A stretch of 64,000 nt of DNA from UBA12191 sp964422295 (GCA_964422295.1 CAYRAM010000013.1:21465-85464), one strand, 5' to 3'; shown: positions 8,480 to 17,787, counted from the stretch's first letter. Program-made: numbers and translations. Notes: generated by a model from the sequence alone, not told the origin.

Positions 8480-9678
8480 ACCGATCGAAGTCTTCCTTCT
8501 GGGATTCCGAGTTCATCAAGACTTTCGGATCGCTGGGTCTCGCTGCAACCATGATGACGTTTCTGTTGCTGCTGACCTTTTTGGGCACCATGGATCAAAC
8601 AAACATGGGAATTTACCAAGCTCAAAAGAAATACTTCGAATCCTTAGTGGTCACACAACCTTGGGGCATTCCGTTCCTCATTCTGCCTGGTGGCATGACT
8701 TGTATGATCATCTTCACCCTTAATCTCCTCGTCGGAGGGATTCTGCGACTGCGCCTCAGTAAGAATAATTTTGGCGTGTTCGTCATTCATGTCGGGATCG
8801 CTCTCATGATGAGCGCTGGACTCGTCAAACTGATGGCGGGGCAAGAGGGATATCTACGTTTGTGGGAAAACCAAAAATCATCCGAATACATCAGTCACCA
8901 CGAATGGGAAATCGCAGTTTTTGAAGCAGAGTCAGGTACCGTGACCGAGAAGACTCTGCACGAACGCTACTGGCGCGGGTTGGACACCTTGACGGTTTCC
9001 CCTGTGGAGGGTTTGCCATTCCACCTGAATCTGCAATTTCTACACGGTAACTGCAGACCTCAGCTGAAAACTGCCGGAGAAGTGCTCCCCGATGACACCG
9101 TCGTCATCGATGAATGGTACATGAAGCCGGAAGCAATGGATCCAGAGAATGAACGCAACATGCCGGGACTGGTCGTTTGGATTCACGCCAGTGAGGAAGA
9201 CAAAGAATCTGCAAAAGACAACAATAGCTTTCTCTGGGGCGGCCAGAATTATCCTTGGACCTTTCAGATCGACGGCCAAACTTGGGTCGTCGCACTGAGA
9301 AAAGTGCGCCACTCAATGCCTTTCGCCATTCAACTCGACAACTTTGAAAAAGTCGACTATCCAGGAATCACCATGGCCAAGGAATTCCGTAGTGACGTCA
9401 CACAGATCACTCAAGGAACTCAACGCAATGTGCGCATCGAGATGAATGATCCCTTGCGCGATCAGGGATTGATTCTGTTTCAGTCATCCTGGGGTCCACC
9501 AGAAGCCAAACCCGGAGATGAATTGTTCAGTGTTTTTGCAGTCGTCCACAATCCTTCCGATCATTGGCCACTCTATTCGTGCATCATCATCGCATTGGGC
9601 ATGGGGCTGACATTCATTCAGAAGTTTCTCGCCTATGGACGACGCCAATCGAAACGACTGCAAAAGGAGGCCGCATGA
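8476..9678 (+). CDS. resB: ResB-like cytochrome c biogenesis protein
   Basis: 400 residues. Hydrophobic helices near residues 20-40, 70-95 and 100-120 are followed by a large extracytoplasmic domain and a last helix near residue 370 (SCIIIALGMGLTFIQKFL), the topology of ResB/Ccs1. In system II cytochrome c maturation, ResB works with CcsA to carry heme across the membrane and ligate it to CxxCH apocytochromes. The identification rests on topology and on the directly following ccsA gene, with ATGA overlaps at both ends. The segment PLRDQGLILFQSSW is of the kind seen in ResB ectodomains. It is shorter than many ResB proteins. Confidence 0.8.
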   Translation: MNRSKSSFWDSEFIKTFGSLGLAATMMTFLLLLTFLGTMDQTNMGIYQAQKKYFESLVVTQPWGIPFLILPGGMTCMIIFTLNLLVGGILRLRLSKNNFGVFVIHVGIALMMSAGLVKLMAGQEGYLRLWENQKSSEYISHHEWEIAVFEAESGTVTEKTLHERYWRGLDTLTVSPVEGLPFHLNLQFLHGNCRPQLKTAGEVLPDDTVVIDEWYMKPEAMDPENERNMPGLVVWIHASEEDKESAKDNNSFLWGGQNYPWTFQIDGQTWVVALRKVRHSMPFAIQLDNFEKVDYPGITMAKEFRSDVTQITQGTQRNVRIEMNDPLRDQGLILFQSSWGPPEAKPGDELFSVFAVVHNPSDHWPLYSCIIIALGMGLTFIQKFLAYGRRQSKRLQKEAA

Positions 9679-11711
9679 TCAACCACCTCCATAGTCCTCT
9701 GGTTATCGTATTGGTTGTACTCCTCTCCGTTCCTTCCGCAGCTGGTCTGTTGTCGGCACAAGAGGAACAAGGTTCCAATACGACCATTGGCAAAGAAAGC
9801 CGCGAACCCTGGTCACAAGAGATCACCAATGAGGTCGCACGCTGGCCGATTCAGCATGGCGGCCGCGTTAAACCGTTCCAAACTTTTGCCGGTTTCCTGA
9901 TGCTCAAGGCCAATGGCCGACGCACCTTGGAGATTGAAGATGAGAAACTCGGGCCCGTGGTATGGGCTCTCGATTTCATGTTCTATCCGGAAATCGCCAA
10001 ACAGTATCGCTGTATCCACGTTCCCAATGCTGAAGTGTTGACCGGTATCGGATTTGACACTACTGAGTTTCGACGCAGTGACCGATACAGTTTCTCCCAG
10101 CTGGAACCGGTACTTCCTGCCCTCTTTGAGAGTGCTCGTAACACCACCCAGGCAAAACCGGAAGCCAAGGACTGGACACTCGTGGAACGCCAAACGGTCC
10201 AGTTGATGCAAGACATCCGAGAAATGGAAGTGTTGCTCTATTCGATGGATTCAGCGCGTTACTCCTTTGGCCTCAGCACCGTCGAAGAGTTGAGCGCCAT
10301 CTTCGGACAAGACCCTGGGCCAGGATACTCCCCCATCCTGTCCCACATCGATGAGATGGCCGTATTGACAGACAGAGACAATCTGATGGCTCTCCCTGAT
10401 GATCGGCGTCCGGCAGTCGTCGAAGCGCTGCGGAAATTGCAGGAGGATTTGATCCGTTCACTGGATATTTCGTCGATGGGATACAGCTGGTTCCCACCCG
10501 AAGAAGTGGTCGTGACAGCGGAAAACCTTCCCGTGATCTGGACGACCTCCTCTGAAGTGATCCAGGACGCCTTGGTCATGAAAGAGACGGAAGAACGTGC
10601 AAAGGCCCTCTACAGCCTGGAGCAGTTGCCGTATCTGATCGATAATCGTGCCGAGTTCCTGACTCATGCGACCCACTTCGGATCGATCCTGCGAGACTTG
10701 GCAGCGATTCATAATTCTGGCCGTCACATCTCCACCGAGGTGTCATTCTACAACATGGATTACTTCCTCAAGGCGCTTGTCATCTTTCTTTTCGGGTTTA
10801 TCGTCAGTTGTCTGGGTTGGCTCGTCCCTCAGAGTCGCACACCTAATAAAGTCACATGGGTGATGAGTCTGACGGGTGTGACTTTCCTCATCGTGGGTGT
10901 GGCTATCCGATGCATCATTCAGGGACGCCCTCCTGTTACCACCCTCTACGAGACCATCCTTTTCATCACCGGCTGCTGCGTGCTGACTGCGCTGGTTCTT
11001 GAGTACTTCGATCGTCGAAACATCGCCCTGACCGTATCGACCTTTATAGGGGCACTCGGCTGTTTCCTCAGTAACCGCTACGAGTTGAAAGAGGCGGTCA
11101 CCGCCGGTGATACGATGCCGAGCCTCGTGGCGGTCCTCGATACCAACTTTTGGCTATCGACCCACGTCACCACGGTGACCCTCGGTTATGCGGCGGGACT
11201 CTTGGCAGCGGCGATCGCTCACGTATGGATCTTTTCCAAGCTCTTTGGCATCAAGAAGTCCGACCCCGGCTACTACAAGAGCTTGAGCCGAATGGTCTAC
11301 GGCACCTTGTGCTTCGGGCTCTTTTTCAGCATCGTTGGCACAATCCTCGGCGGAATATGGGCCAACTACTCTTGGGGGCGTTTCTGGGGCTGGGATCCCA
11401 AAGAAAACGGTGCGCTGATGATCTGCCTGGCAGAGTTGATCATCCTGCATTTGCGCATGGGTGGATACATCCGTGATCGCGGGGTACATGTCCTCAGCGT
11501 GGCTAACGCCATGATCATTGCCTTCTCGTGGTGGGGCGTCAATTTGCTCGGTGTCGGCCTTCACAGTTATGGCTTCACCGATGGCGTCTTCAAACTACTC
11601 GCCGGATTCTTTGCTTTCGAGTTGGTGGTCATCGGTATCGGCCTCATTGGCGGCAATCGCAGTGATTCAAATACTCCACCACCTGCAGAAGCGGCCGCTC
11701 CGGGATCATGA
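9675..11711 (+). CDS. ccsA: CcsA/ResC-type heme-handling protein of cytochrome c assembly
   Basis: About 678 residues from the ATG at 9675, preceded by AAGGAGG and overlapping resB by ATGA. A signal-like segment and a long extracytoplasmic N-terminal domain (about 30-370) precede a CcsA membrane domain of about eight helices. The tryptophan-rich heme motif is WANYSWGRFWGWDPKENGAL, the family signature. Conserved histidines occur around it (STHVTTVTLG and GLHSYGF). CcsA with ResB forms the system II synthetase that attaches heme to apocytochromes outside the cytoplasmic membrane. The long N-terminal domain makes it larger than minimal CcsA proteins. Confidence 0.92.
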   Translation: MINHLHSPLVIVLVVLLSVPSAAGLLSAQEEQGSNTTIGKESREPWSQEITNEVARWPIQHGGRVKPFQTFAGFLMLKANGRRTLEIEDEKLGPVVWALDFMFYPEIAKQYRCIHVPNAEVLTGIGFDTTEFRRSDRYSFSQLEPVLPALFESARNTTQAKPEAKDWTLVERQTVQLMQDIREMEVLLYSMDSARYSFGLSTVEELSAIFGQDPGPGYSPILSHIDEMAVLTDRDNLMALPDDRRPAVVEALRKLQEDLIRSLDISSMGYSWFPPEEVVVTAENLPVIWTTSSEVIQDALVMKETEERAKALYSLEQLPYLIDNRAEFLTHATHFGSILRDLAAIHNSGRHISTEVSFYNMDYFLKALVIFLFGFIVSCLGWLVPQSRTPNKVTWVMSLTGVTFLIVGVAIRCIIQGRPPVTTLYETILFITGCCVLTALVLEYFDRRNIALTVSTFIGALGCFLSNRYELKEAVTAGDTMPSLVAVLDTNFWLSTHVTTVTLGYAAGLLAAAIAHVWIFSKLFGIKKSDPGYYKSLSRMVYGTLCFGLFFSIVGTILGGIWANYSWGRFWGWDPKENGALMICLAELIILHLRMGGYIRDRGVHVLSVANAMIIAFSWWGVNLLGVGLHSYGFTDGVFKLLAGFFAFELVVIGIGLIGGNRSDSNTPPPAEAAAPGS

Positions 11712-12397
11712 GAAGATTGCCACATTCTCCGGAGTTGATCGTCTTCGATCTCGACGGAACCCTGATCGATTCCATCGGTGACATCACTTCTGCGGTAAAT
11801 CGCTTCCGTACTTCTCGTGAGGGTGAGGCCCTCTCTGAAGACGTCGTCAGAGAAGCGGTCGGCCATGGAGCCCGGCAATTGTGCAAGGCTCTCCTCACCG
11901 ATCTCGCCAAAGAAGGGGAGAATGCGGATGATCTCTATCAAGCATTCCGAAAGATTTACATCAAAGAAGCCGGACTCCCGGAGCATCAAATCCAATGGCT
12001 GCCCGGGGCCTTGGAAGTGCTTGAGTTTCTTCACTCAAAGAGGATCGATGCGGCGATTCTCACGAATAAGCCGCGTCGAGTCACCGATGTTCTCCAACCA
12101 CAACTGATGCAGGCTTTCCCCTGGATTCGTATTCTCTGCCCTGAAGACGTACCTGCCGCCAAACCCGACCCGGCTGGCCTACTCCAATTGATCGAAGTGA
12201 AAGGGCTGCAACCGCATCAAACCCTTTTCGTCGGTGATTCCTCCGTAGATTTTTCCACGGGAAAAGCGGCAGGAGTTCTCACATTCGGTCTTCGAGGCGG
12301 GTATGGTCAAATCACACCCCCTGAACCGGATCACTGGCTCGAAGATCTGACCGATTTGATCACACTCATCACTGAACCTGATCGAAAGGAGGCTTAA
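11708..12397 (+). CDS. gph: HAD-superfamily phosphatase, phosphoglycolate phosphatase-like
   Basis: 229 residues, typical of Gph. HAD motif I is VFDLDGTLIDS (catalytic Asp pair), motif II is AILTNKPRR, and motif III/IV is AKPDPAGLLQ with FVGDSSVDFSTGKAAG. The helical cap after motif I fits the class that hydrolyses 2-phosphoglycolate, a by-product of DNA 3'-end repair or photorespiration. Related phosphatases (PpaX, beta-phosphoglucomutase relatives) cannot be excluded. It overlaps ccsA by ATGA and is followed 2 bp later by nfo, another DNA-repair gene, which makes the DNA-repair role plausible. Confidence 0.85.
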   Translation: MRRLPHSPELIVFDLDGTLIDSIGDITSAVNRFRTSREGEALSEDVVREAVGHGARQLCKALLTDLAKEGENADDLYQAFRKIYIKEAGLPEHQIQWLPGALEVLEFLHSKRIDAAILTNKPRRVTDVLQPQLMQAFPWIRILCPEDVPAAKPDPAGLLQLIEVKGLQPHQTLFVGDSSVDFSTGKAAGVLTFGLRGGYGQITPPEPDHWLEDLTDLITLITEPDRKEA

Positions 12398-12399
12398 CG

Positions 12400-13308
12400 A
12401 TGCCCACCGTCACCGCTGGACAAAGAAAAATGCGCAATAGTTTCACTGATGCCGCGGATCGAAACTGCCTCGGCAGCCATCTGTCCGTCTCCGGTGGGCC
12501 GTGGAAAGCGGTGGAAGAGGCGATCGAACTGGAGATTCACGCTCTGCAAATCTTCACCAAGAATGCCAGTCGCTGGGTTCAGAAGCCCATCGACCCCAAA
12601 CATGTCGATAGGTTCCATGCCGCCATCGAGGAGTGGGGCCACCACCCCCTGCTCAGCCACGATTCATATCTGATCAACCTCGCATCTCCCAAAGATGACC
12701 TGTTTCAGAAATCCATCGACGCATTCACGGATGAGTTGGAGCGCGCCGAATTGCTCGGACTCGATTTTCTCGTCATGCATCCCGGTGCTCACGTCGGCAG
12801 CGGAGTCGAGGCAGGCATCGAGCGCATCGCTTACGGGATGAAGGAATGCTTCGAGCGGGTCCCCCACGCCAAAACCAGGGTACTGCTTGAAAACACCGCC
12901 GGAGGTGGATCGACGATGGGCCGTTCATTCGAAGAGTTGCGCGATTTGTTGGCCGCCATCGATACTCCAGAACGCACCGGAACCTGCCTTGATACCTGTC
13001 ACATGTTTGCAGCCGGTTACGAGTTGAGAACTGAAGGGGGCTACCAGGAAACGATGAAGCGACTCGACAAGATCCTCGGTGCTCGCAGGGTCTTCGCCCT
13101 CCACCTCAACGACAGCAAGGGAGATCTCGGCAGTCATCTCGATCGCCACATGCACATCGGCGAGGGTCTCATCGGCAAGAAGGGCTTTCAATTCGTCATG
13201 CAGGATGATCGCTTCGCCGGCATTCCGAAAATTCTCGAGACCCCCAAGGTCGAGGACATGGATCTACAAAATCTTTCATTGCTGAAAATGCTGGCAAAAA
13301 AGAAGTGA
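12400..13308 (+). CDS. nfo: Endonuclease IV (apurinic/apyrimidinic endonuclease)
   Basis: 302 residues, close to other Nfo proteins. The zinc-site motifs are visible: GSHLSVSGG near the start, LSHDSYLINL, VMHPGAHVG, LLENTAGGG, CLDTCHMFAAGY and LHLNDSKGDLGSHLDRHMHIGEG. The last holds the His and Asp ligands of the trinuclear zinc centre. The enzyme cleaves DNA 5' of abasic sites and removes blocked 3' ends in base-excision repair. It starts 2 bp after the gph stop with GGAGG in the gph end. Its own stop lies 7 bp before the UGA-interrupted small gene. Confidence 0.95.
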   Translation: MPTVTAGQRKMRNSFTDAADRNCLGSHLSVSGGPWKAVEEAIELEIHALQIFTKNASRWVQKPIDPKHVDRFHAAIEEWGHHPLLSHDSYLINLASPKDDLFQKSIDAFTDELERAELLGLDFLVMHPGAHVGSGVEAGIERIAYGMKECFERVPHAKTRVLLENTAGGGSTMGRSFEELRDLLAAIDTPERTGTCLDTCHMFAAGYELRTEGGYQETMKRLDKILGARRVFALHLNDSKGDLGSHLDRHMHIGEGLIGKKGFQFVMQDDRFAGIPKILETPKVEDMDLQNLSLLKMLAKKK

Positions 13309-13315
13309 GGCTCAG

Positions 13316-13642
13316 ATGAACCTTGAGGAGAATCCGGAGGATTGGGTTCCCATCGGCAGAGGCGGGCCCTCAGAGATTCGCGCCCTCGCCGAAACGCTCG
13401 AAAGCGCTGGAATCACCCCGATAGTCAATACGGTTCCAGGTGGCTGAGGTACCCAACTGATTCTCGCGGTCGCGAGAGAAAACCTTCAGGCCACCCAACA
13501 GATTCTGGCCGCCCTTGCCGCCGAGAATGCTCCGAAGGAATCCCCCGACTCCCCATCGGATGGTCCAGCCTGTCCCGCCTGCATGACGAGCATCCCCGCC
13601 AATTGTGAAGAATGCCCCGATTGCGGTATTCGGCTTCAGTAG
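13316..13642 (+). CDS. DUF2007-like / zinc-ribbon protein with in-frame UGA (candidate selenoprotein)
   Basis: One frame runs from ATG 13316 to TAG 13640-13642, broken only by TGA at 13445-13447 (codon 44). With the UGA read through it gives 108 residues. Residues about 15-65 (EIRALAETLESAGITPIV, then LILAVARENLQATQQILAAL) have the beta-alpha-beta shape of DUF2007. After a Pro/Ser linker comes a zinc ribbon, CPAC-x7-CEECPDC (Cys86, 89, 97, 100, 103). The ATG has GAGG five bases upstream and lies 7 bp after the nfo stop, so it looks expressed. A stem-loop with GGUC in its loop lies 20 nt after the UGA (see separate entry). Alternatives are a TGG-to-TGA nonsense mutation (pseudogene) or a truncated 43-residue product. 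Function is unknown. Confidence 0.6.
13448..13478 (+). promoter_or_regulatory. Candidate bacterial SECIS stem-loop after UGA 13445
   Basis: Stem TCTCGC (13462-13467) pairs with GCGAGA (13472-13477), closing the four-base loop GGTC (13468-13471); T13461 and G13478 can add a wobble pair. The loop begins 20 nt after the UGA. The E. coli fdhF element has GGUC in its apical loop, 18 nt after its UGA. A hairpin inside a coding sequence at this distance is what SelB needs. The match is by eye; no folding or SelB-binding test was done. Confidence 0.55.
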
Positions 13643-13787
13643 CCCCTCAACAACAAACTCAATTGCAAACTCAACTACAATGAGACAATAACTCAGAATT
13701 GGAGTAAGCCGCGGATCCAACAATGGAATACGGCTCACTCCATATTGCATTCAACACGGACAACTGGAGGCTGGCGAGAGCCGACCA
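13643..13787. other. Convergent intergenic region with imperfect hairpin
   Basis: The region lies between the UGA-interrupted gene (+) and the fucosidase gene (-), which converge. GGAGTAAGCCG (13701-13711) pairs with CGGCTCACTCC (13731-13741) with one mismatch around a 19-base loop. There is no following T-run on either strand, so a terminator role is only a guess. Confidence 0.35.
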
Positions 13788-15605
13788 CTACCGAGGAGTG
13801 AAGAGTATCGACCGCAGGTTGATCAGTGCTTCCCCTGGGATCTTCGTGGCCCGCAGCTGAACCTCCACCGCTCCGCTCTTGTCTGCGGTGAAGGTGCCCG
13901 CTTCTCCATCGACGAAACTCATCCAGCCCCCGGTTGGTGCAGGAGTAAAGATGAGAGTCTCCTCGCCGATGGTCATCTCCAGCTCGCCACCCTCCGAGCC
14001 CTGCTTGCAGGCGTGGTCGAGGGAGATGGAGTAGCTTCTACCCCCCTCCAGACGCGCTTCCCACACCACCTGGGCATCGGTGTTGTTCCAGTAGCCGAGG
14101 TTCTCGACCGCAGATCCATCAGCCCCCGGGTAGGTTTCAATCTTGAGCCCTGGCCCGGTGATGATTCCGCTGCCAGCGAGCAACCGAACTGCGCCACTGG
14201 AGTCAGGAGCGATGGCGGTATCGACCACCGGTTTCGATGCCAGATCGAGACGGATGACGGTGGCGTGTGCGTTGGGATGCAGGCCCGCGAGGGAAATGCG
14301 CGGCCCCTGTTCGCCGGCGGTGATCTCGAGTGATCTCCCCGCCTTGCGGTCTCCCAGCATCGATGCCCCGGTGATGGGGGTCACCAGGCCGGGAACCTCG
14401 AGGATGTCATCGGCGGGCCAGTCGTAGATGTGCAGGTAAACGCTGTTGCCCTTGCTGGTCGCGTTGCCCCATGGCAGCGATCTGAAGGGACTTGCGGTGG
14501 TGCCATAGATCGACTCGCCGTTGACGTCGAGCCAGCGGCCGATGGCGAGGAGTCGGTCGACCATGATCAGCGGAATGGTGCCGTCGTCATCAGGGCCAAT
14601 ATCGAGGAGCAGATTGCCACCCTTGGAGACGAGGTCGATCAAGGTCCGGATGCTCTTGGTTCTCGAGGCGTAGATTTCGTAATTCTCGGCGCGGTTGAAT
14701 GCGAAGGAGTGGCCGATGCCGCGGCACTCCTCGAAGGGACGCACCTTGTTCATGCCCTTGCCCGATGAGTTGCCGAGGTTGCCGTACTCGGTGGTTGAGT
14801 AGTCTCCAACCTGGCCGCGCAGCCCCTTTCCCCAGCGGTCATTGACAGCGATCTCTTCGGGGTTGCTGGCGTTTTCGTAAATCCATTCGAGGATCTCCGT
14901 CGACTTCCACAGCGTGTCGGGGTAATCCCACTCGCCGTCGGGCCAGAAGACGTCCGGCTCGTAGCGCTCGATCAATTCCTTGATCTGGGGAATCATCAGC
15001 GTATCGACGTACTTTTCCTTGTCGCTTTCATAAAGCGGGCTTTGCCACTCCATGAATGAATAGTAGATCCCGGGACGGACACCTTCCTTGCGACAAGCGG
15101 CGAACAGTTCTCCCAGAAGGTCTCGCTTTGGCCCGACCTCGCTGCTATTCCACGGATAACCGCGCACCTCGCTGGCGGTGGAGTTTGGCCACAGACAGTA
15201 GCCATCGTGGTGCTTGCTGGTGATGACCATGTAGCGCGCGCCCGAGCGGCGGAAAATACTCGCCCATTCGTCGGGATCCCACAGTTCTGCCCTAAATCGG
15301 GGGGCGAAATCACGATAGGGGAAGTCCTCACCATAATTCTTGTGGTGGAAGTCGCGCACCTTGCCGCCGTGGCTGTTGGTGTCGTACCAATACTGGTACC
15401 ACTCGCTGTAGGTGCTGGTATCGCAGAATGCGGGCACCGAGTAGACCCCCCAATGAATGAAGATCCCGAACTTGGCATCGCTGAACCACTGCGGCGTGGG
15501 ATGCTGACTCAGCGATTCCCACGTCGGATCGAAATCGACGCCGTCACCGGCAAGACCGAGAGTGGCACAAAAGAGCAGCAGGGTGAAAATTGAGATGACA
15601 CGCAT
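13788..15605 (-). CDS. Alpha-L-fucosidase, glycoside hydrolase family 29
   Basis: About 605 residues from the ATG at 15605, seven bases after GAGAGG; an in-frame extension to 15776 is not needed. A signal peptide covers about residues 1-20. GH29 features follow: FGIFIHWGVYSVPA (47-59), YMVITSKHHDGYCLWP (125-140) and WPDGEWD (221-227) with the nucleophile Asp223. A C-terminal beta-rich region (about 440-605) resembles a fucosidase C-terminal domain plus a carbohydrate-binding-like module. It releases terminal L-fucose from glycans outside the cytoplasm, perhaps from algal or host fucosylated polymers. No sulfatase or transporter partner is adjacent. Confidence 0.92.
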   Translation of the reverse strand: MRVISIFTLLLFCATLGLAGDGVDFDPTWESLSQHPTPQWFSDAKFGIFIHWGVYSVPAFCDTSTYSEWYQYWYDTNSHGGKVRDFHHKNYGEDFPYRDFAPRFRAELWDPDEWASIFRRSGARYMVITSKHHDGYCLWPNSTASEVRGYPWNSSEVGPKRDLLGELFAACRKEGVRPGIYYSFMEWQSPLYESDKEKYVDTLMIPQIKELIERYEPDVFWPDGEWDYPDTLWKSTEILEWIYENASNPEEIAVNDRWGKGLRGQVGDYSTTEYGNLGNSSGKGMNKVRPFEECRGIGHSFAFNRAENYEIYASRTKSIRTLIDLVSKGGNLLLDIGPDDDGTIPLIMVDRLLAIGRWLDVNGESIYGTTASPFRSLPWGNATSKGNSVYLHIYDWPADDILEVPGLVTPITGASMLGDRKAGRSLEITAGEQGPRISLAGLHPNAHATVIRLDLASKPVVDTAIAPDSSGAVRLLAGSGIITGPGLKIETYPGADGSAVENLGYWNNTDAQVVWEARLEGGRSYSISLDHACKQGSEGGELEMTIGEETLIFTPAPTGGWMSFVDGEAGTFTADKSGAVEVQLRATKIPGEALINLRSILFTPR

Positions 15606-15772
15606 CGGGAAACCTCTCTTCCGGGAGATGGTCCGATGAGAGTCTGGCAAGAGGCGGGGGTCAAGCGCTTGCTCTTGCCAAATCACCTGCTGTAGATACG
15701 GCCCATGTGACAGCAAATCCTGATCGATCGAGGTCCCGATCCTGGCACTTCTCAACCATCTCACGAGTCCCC

Positions 15773-17203
15773 TCATCTGGCAGCGGGCTCCCCCAGTAAT
15801 TCGGCAGCATGATTCGCTTCTACAGGAGACACATTTGCAAGGCGAACGAGATCGATAAACTCAGAGCGTGGACGATTTCCCCAACCCAATGCACACAATC
15901 TCAAGGCAAGATATCTGACCACCTGGGCTTGGTCCAACCGTGCGCTCTTCTCCAGTGTTTGCATCCAATCGGCAGGGTAATTGCCCCCTTGATCCCTCCC
16001 ACCGAGAGCACCAAAGAGGATCCATAATCGATAAGACTCGGAATCGGGGCCATCTCCCCTACGCAAAAGAATCGGCTCGAGGGGCAAGTCGCGTGAGCGA
16101 TGAAACAGATCCAGCAATTCTTCCCCACGATATTCATGCCGAATGAAAAAATTGGCCCAGTCATCGATCACTGCAACCATGTGATCACTTTCAACATGAC
16201 GCAGTAACTCCCGACCCGCTTCCAGTTGCCATTCCGCATCCTGACGCCGAATTCCTGAGTCGAGTTGTTTCCGCAAGTGAGGATCCGCTTGCGAGTACAC
16301 CTTCCCCAACACCCCCAGGGCAATCCGACGAAACTCGGGGTCCTTGGCATCGATCCAGTCGACGGCCCATTGCTCCAGCCAAGGGGGCGTTTCTTCCGTG
16401 ACCTCCGACTGCAATCCTGCGATGACCACCTTTCTCCAGCGAGCGCGCATCTGGGATGAGACTGGATACCGATCCGGATCCGAGATGAAATCTTCGATCA
16501 TGGCAAATGCCAGATGACCGTCGATCCCCTGTACCTGCCACAGCCATCGATCCAACTCTGCCAAATCTTGTACTCCATCGATCCACATCTCCACGGCCCA
16601 CTCCAGACAGCCGCGTCGATCATTCCAAACTCCCGGGGGGGCCGGATTCAGGGACAGGGCCGTCCCCAATGCGATCAAGAGTGCCCGCTTCTGATGGAGG
16701 GATCCCCCTCCCTCCAGCAACAGTTGCAACGATTGATCCCCCATCGCAGGTTGGCACTCCAGGAGTTTCATGAGTAGTTCCGTGACATCGCTTCCCTGTT
16801 TCCCTGCAAGGATCAGTTGCGCCAGTGGCTCACTCCACGGGCCCTCTCGCAGGGGAAATTGCGATTCTGAATCAGACGGATCATCGCGTTCAGGGATCGG
16901 TTTCACCGGTCCGACTGGGGAATCCTCCGCCGAATCATCTGCAACAACGGCGTCGACCGCAGAAATCCGCCCCGTAATTTTTTCCACCGATCTGTCCGTG
17001 GTTCGGGATGATGACGGTAACTCTGCTGTCACTGCCAAAGAGGGATCTCCCCTTCCAGCCTGACTCAATAAAGTGCAAAGGATGATCAGCAGCAGGATGC
17101 ACCCACCGCCGATCCTGACTCCCCTGCTGTATGACAAAGTCTCTTTGTTTTCTTCCTCCGAGGGGGACTGCCCACGACGATAAGGTTGCTGCTTGCCGAT
17201 CAT
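15773..17203 (-). CDS. Membrane-anchored protein of unknown function, HEAT-like helical region
   Basis: About 476 residues from the ATG at 17203, which follows GGAG by eight bases and overlaps the stop of the upstream gene (ATGA). The first part is polar (SPSEEENKETLSYSRG), then one membrane helix (GGGCILLLIILCTLLSQAG, about 35-55), a low-complexity linker (about 60-130), and an alpha-helical remainder rich in Leu and Trp with a loosely repeating pattern (for example FRRIALGVLGKVY, WQLEAGRELLRHV). This resembles HEAT/ARM-like scaffolds but no repeat consensus is clear. It probably faces outside the cytoplasm. I do not recognise a function; the fucosidase follows downstream. Confidence 0.6.
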   Translation of the reverse strand: MIGKQQPYRRGQSPSEEENKETLSYSRGVRIGGGCILLLIILCTLLSQAGRGDPSLAVTAELPSSSRTTDRSVEKITGRISAVDAVVADDSAEDSPVGPVKPIPERDDPSDSESQFPLREGPWSEPLAQLILAGKQGSDVTELLMKLLECQPAMGDQSLQLLLEGGGSLHQKRALLIALGTALSLNPAPPGVWNDRRGCLEWAVEMWIDGVQDLAELDRWLWQVQGIDGHLAFAMIEDFISDPDRYPVSSQMRARWRKVVIAGLQSEVTEETPPWLEQWAVDWIDAKDPEFRRIALGVLGKVYSQADPHLRKQLDSGIRRQDAEWQLEAGRELLRHVESDHMVAVIDDWANFFIRHEYRGEELLDLFHRSRDLPLEPILLRRGDGPDSESYRLWILFGALGGRDQGGNYPADWMQTLEKSARLDQAQVVRYLALRLCALGWGNRPRSEFIDLVRLANVSPVEANHAAELLGEPAAR

Positions 17204-17787
17204 GGAGTCACTCCATTGCAGTCCATCGCCGATCCAGAACCGGGACAGGGTAGAGAAATCCAGTGATCGACGGAATTCCAAATCCTCGGCTCCCCCGCCG
17301 GTAGACACGCGCGACTCCAACAAAGGATAAAGAAGTCGGTGCATTCACATTGCAACTTCTGCTGCAACACCGATCGGGTTTGGCGTTCCAACAGGCAGCA
17401 TCCTGCTCGCGAGACCGGCACCGAATGGGAGGGTCTCAATATGACCCACAAAGGGCATTGGGGTTCAGGGAAGGTGACCGTTGATCCCCACCTCTCAAAA
17501 ATTAATTTCAGGGGCATGTCGGTGCAGGGATTGCTGACCGGCGAGACAACCTGTTCCATCGGCACCGGACCGGCTCCGATGTTCGGACATTCTTCATCGC
17601 AACGGAATTGAGGCGGGATCTCCCCCTGTACGGGAGGGACCTGCTGTGCGGGAGGGGCCTGCTGTGCGGGAGGAGCTACGGCCGTGAAGTGGGACGCCTC
17701 CGTCACCCATATCGGCAACAGCCCCCAAAACAGAAACAATCCCAGTGCGACCTTCCACCGACAATTGCGTTGAACACTTTTCTTCAT
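17200..17787 (-). CDS. Small secreted Cys-rich protein of unknown function
   Basis: About 195 residues from the ATG at 17787, which has GAGAGGAAG seven bases upstream. A signal peptide (VALGLFLFWGLLPIWVTEAS) is followed by a short repeat of APPAQQ units (about residues 37-50), then a region with about ten cysteines and no motif I know. The stop overlaps the next gene's start (ATGA), and the start has a good ribosome site, so both ends look genuine. The odd composition of the second half could also mean that an old frameshift moved translation out of the original frame. Confidence 0.45.
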   Translation of the reverse strand: MKKSVQRNCRWKVALGLFLFWGLLPIWVTEASHFTAVAPPAQQAPPAQQVPPVQGEIPPQFRCDEECPNIGAGPVPMEQVVSPVSNPCTDMPLKLIFERWGSTVTFPEPQCPLWVILRPSHSVPVSRAGCCLLERQTRSVLQQKLQCECTDFFILCWSRACLPAGEPRIWNSVDHWISLPCPGSGSAMDCNGVTP

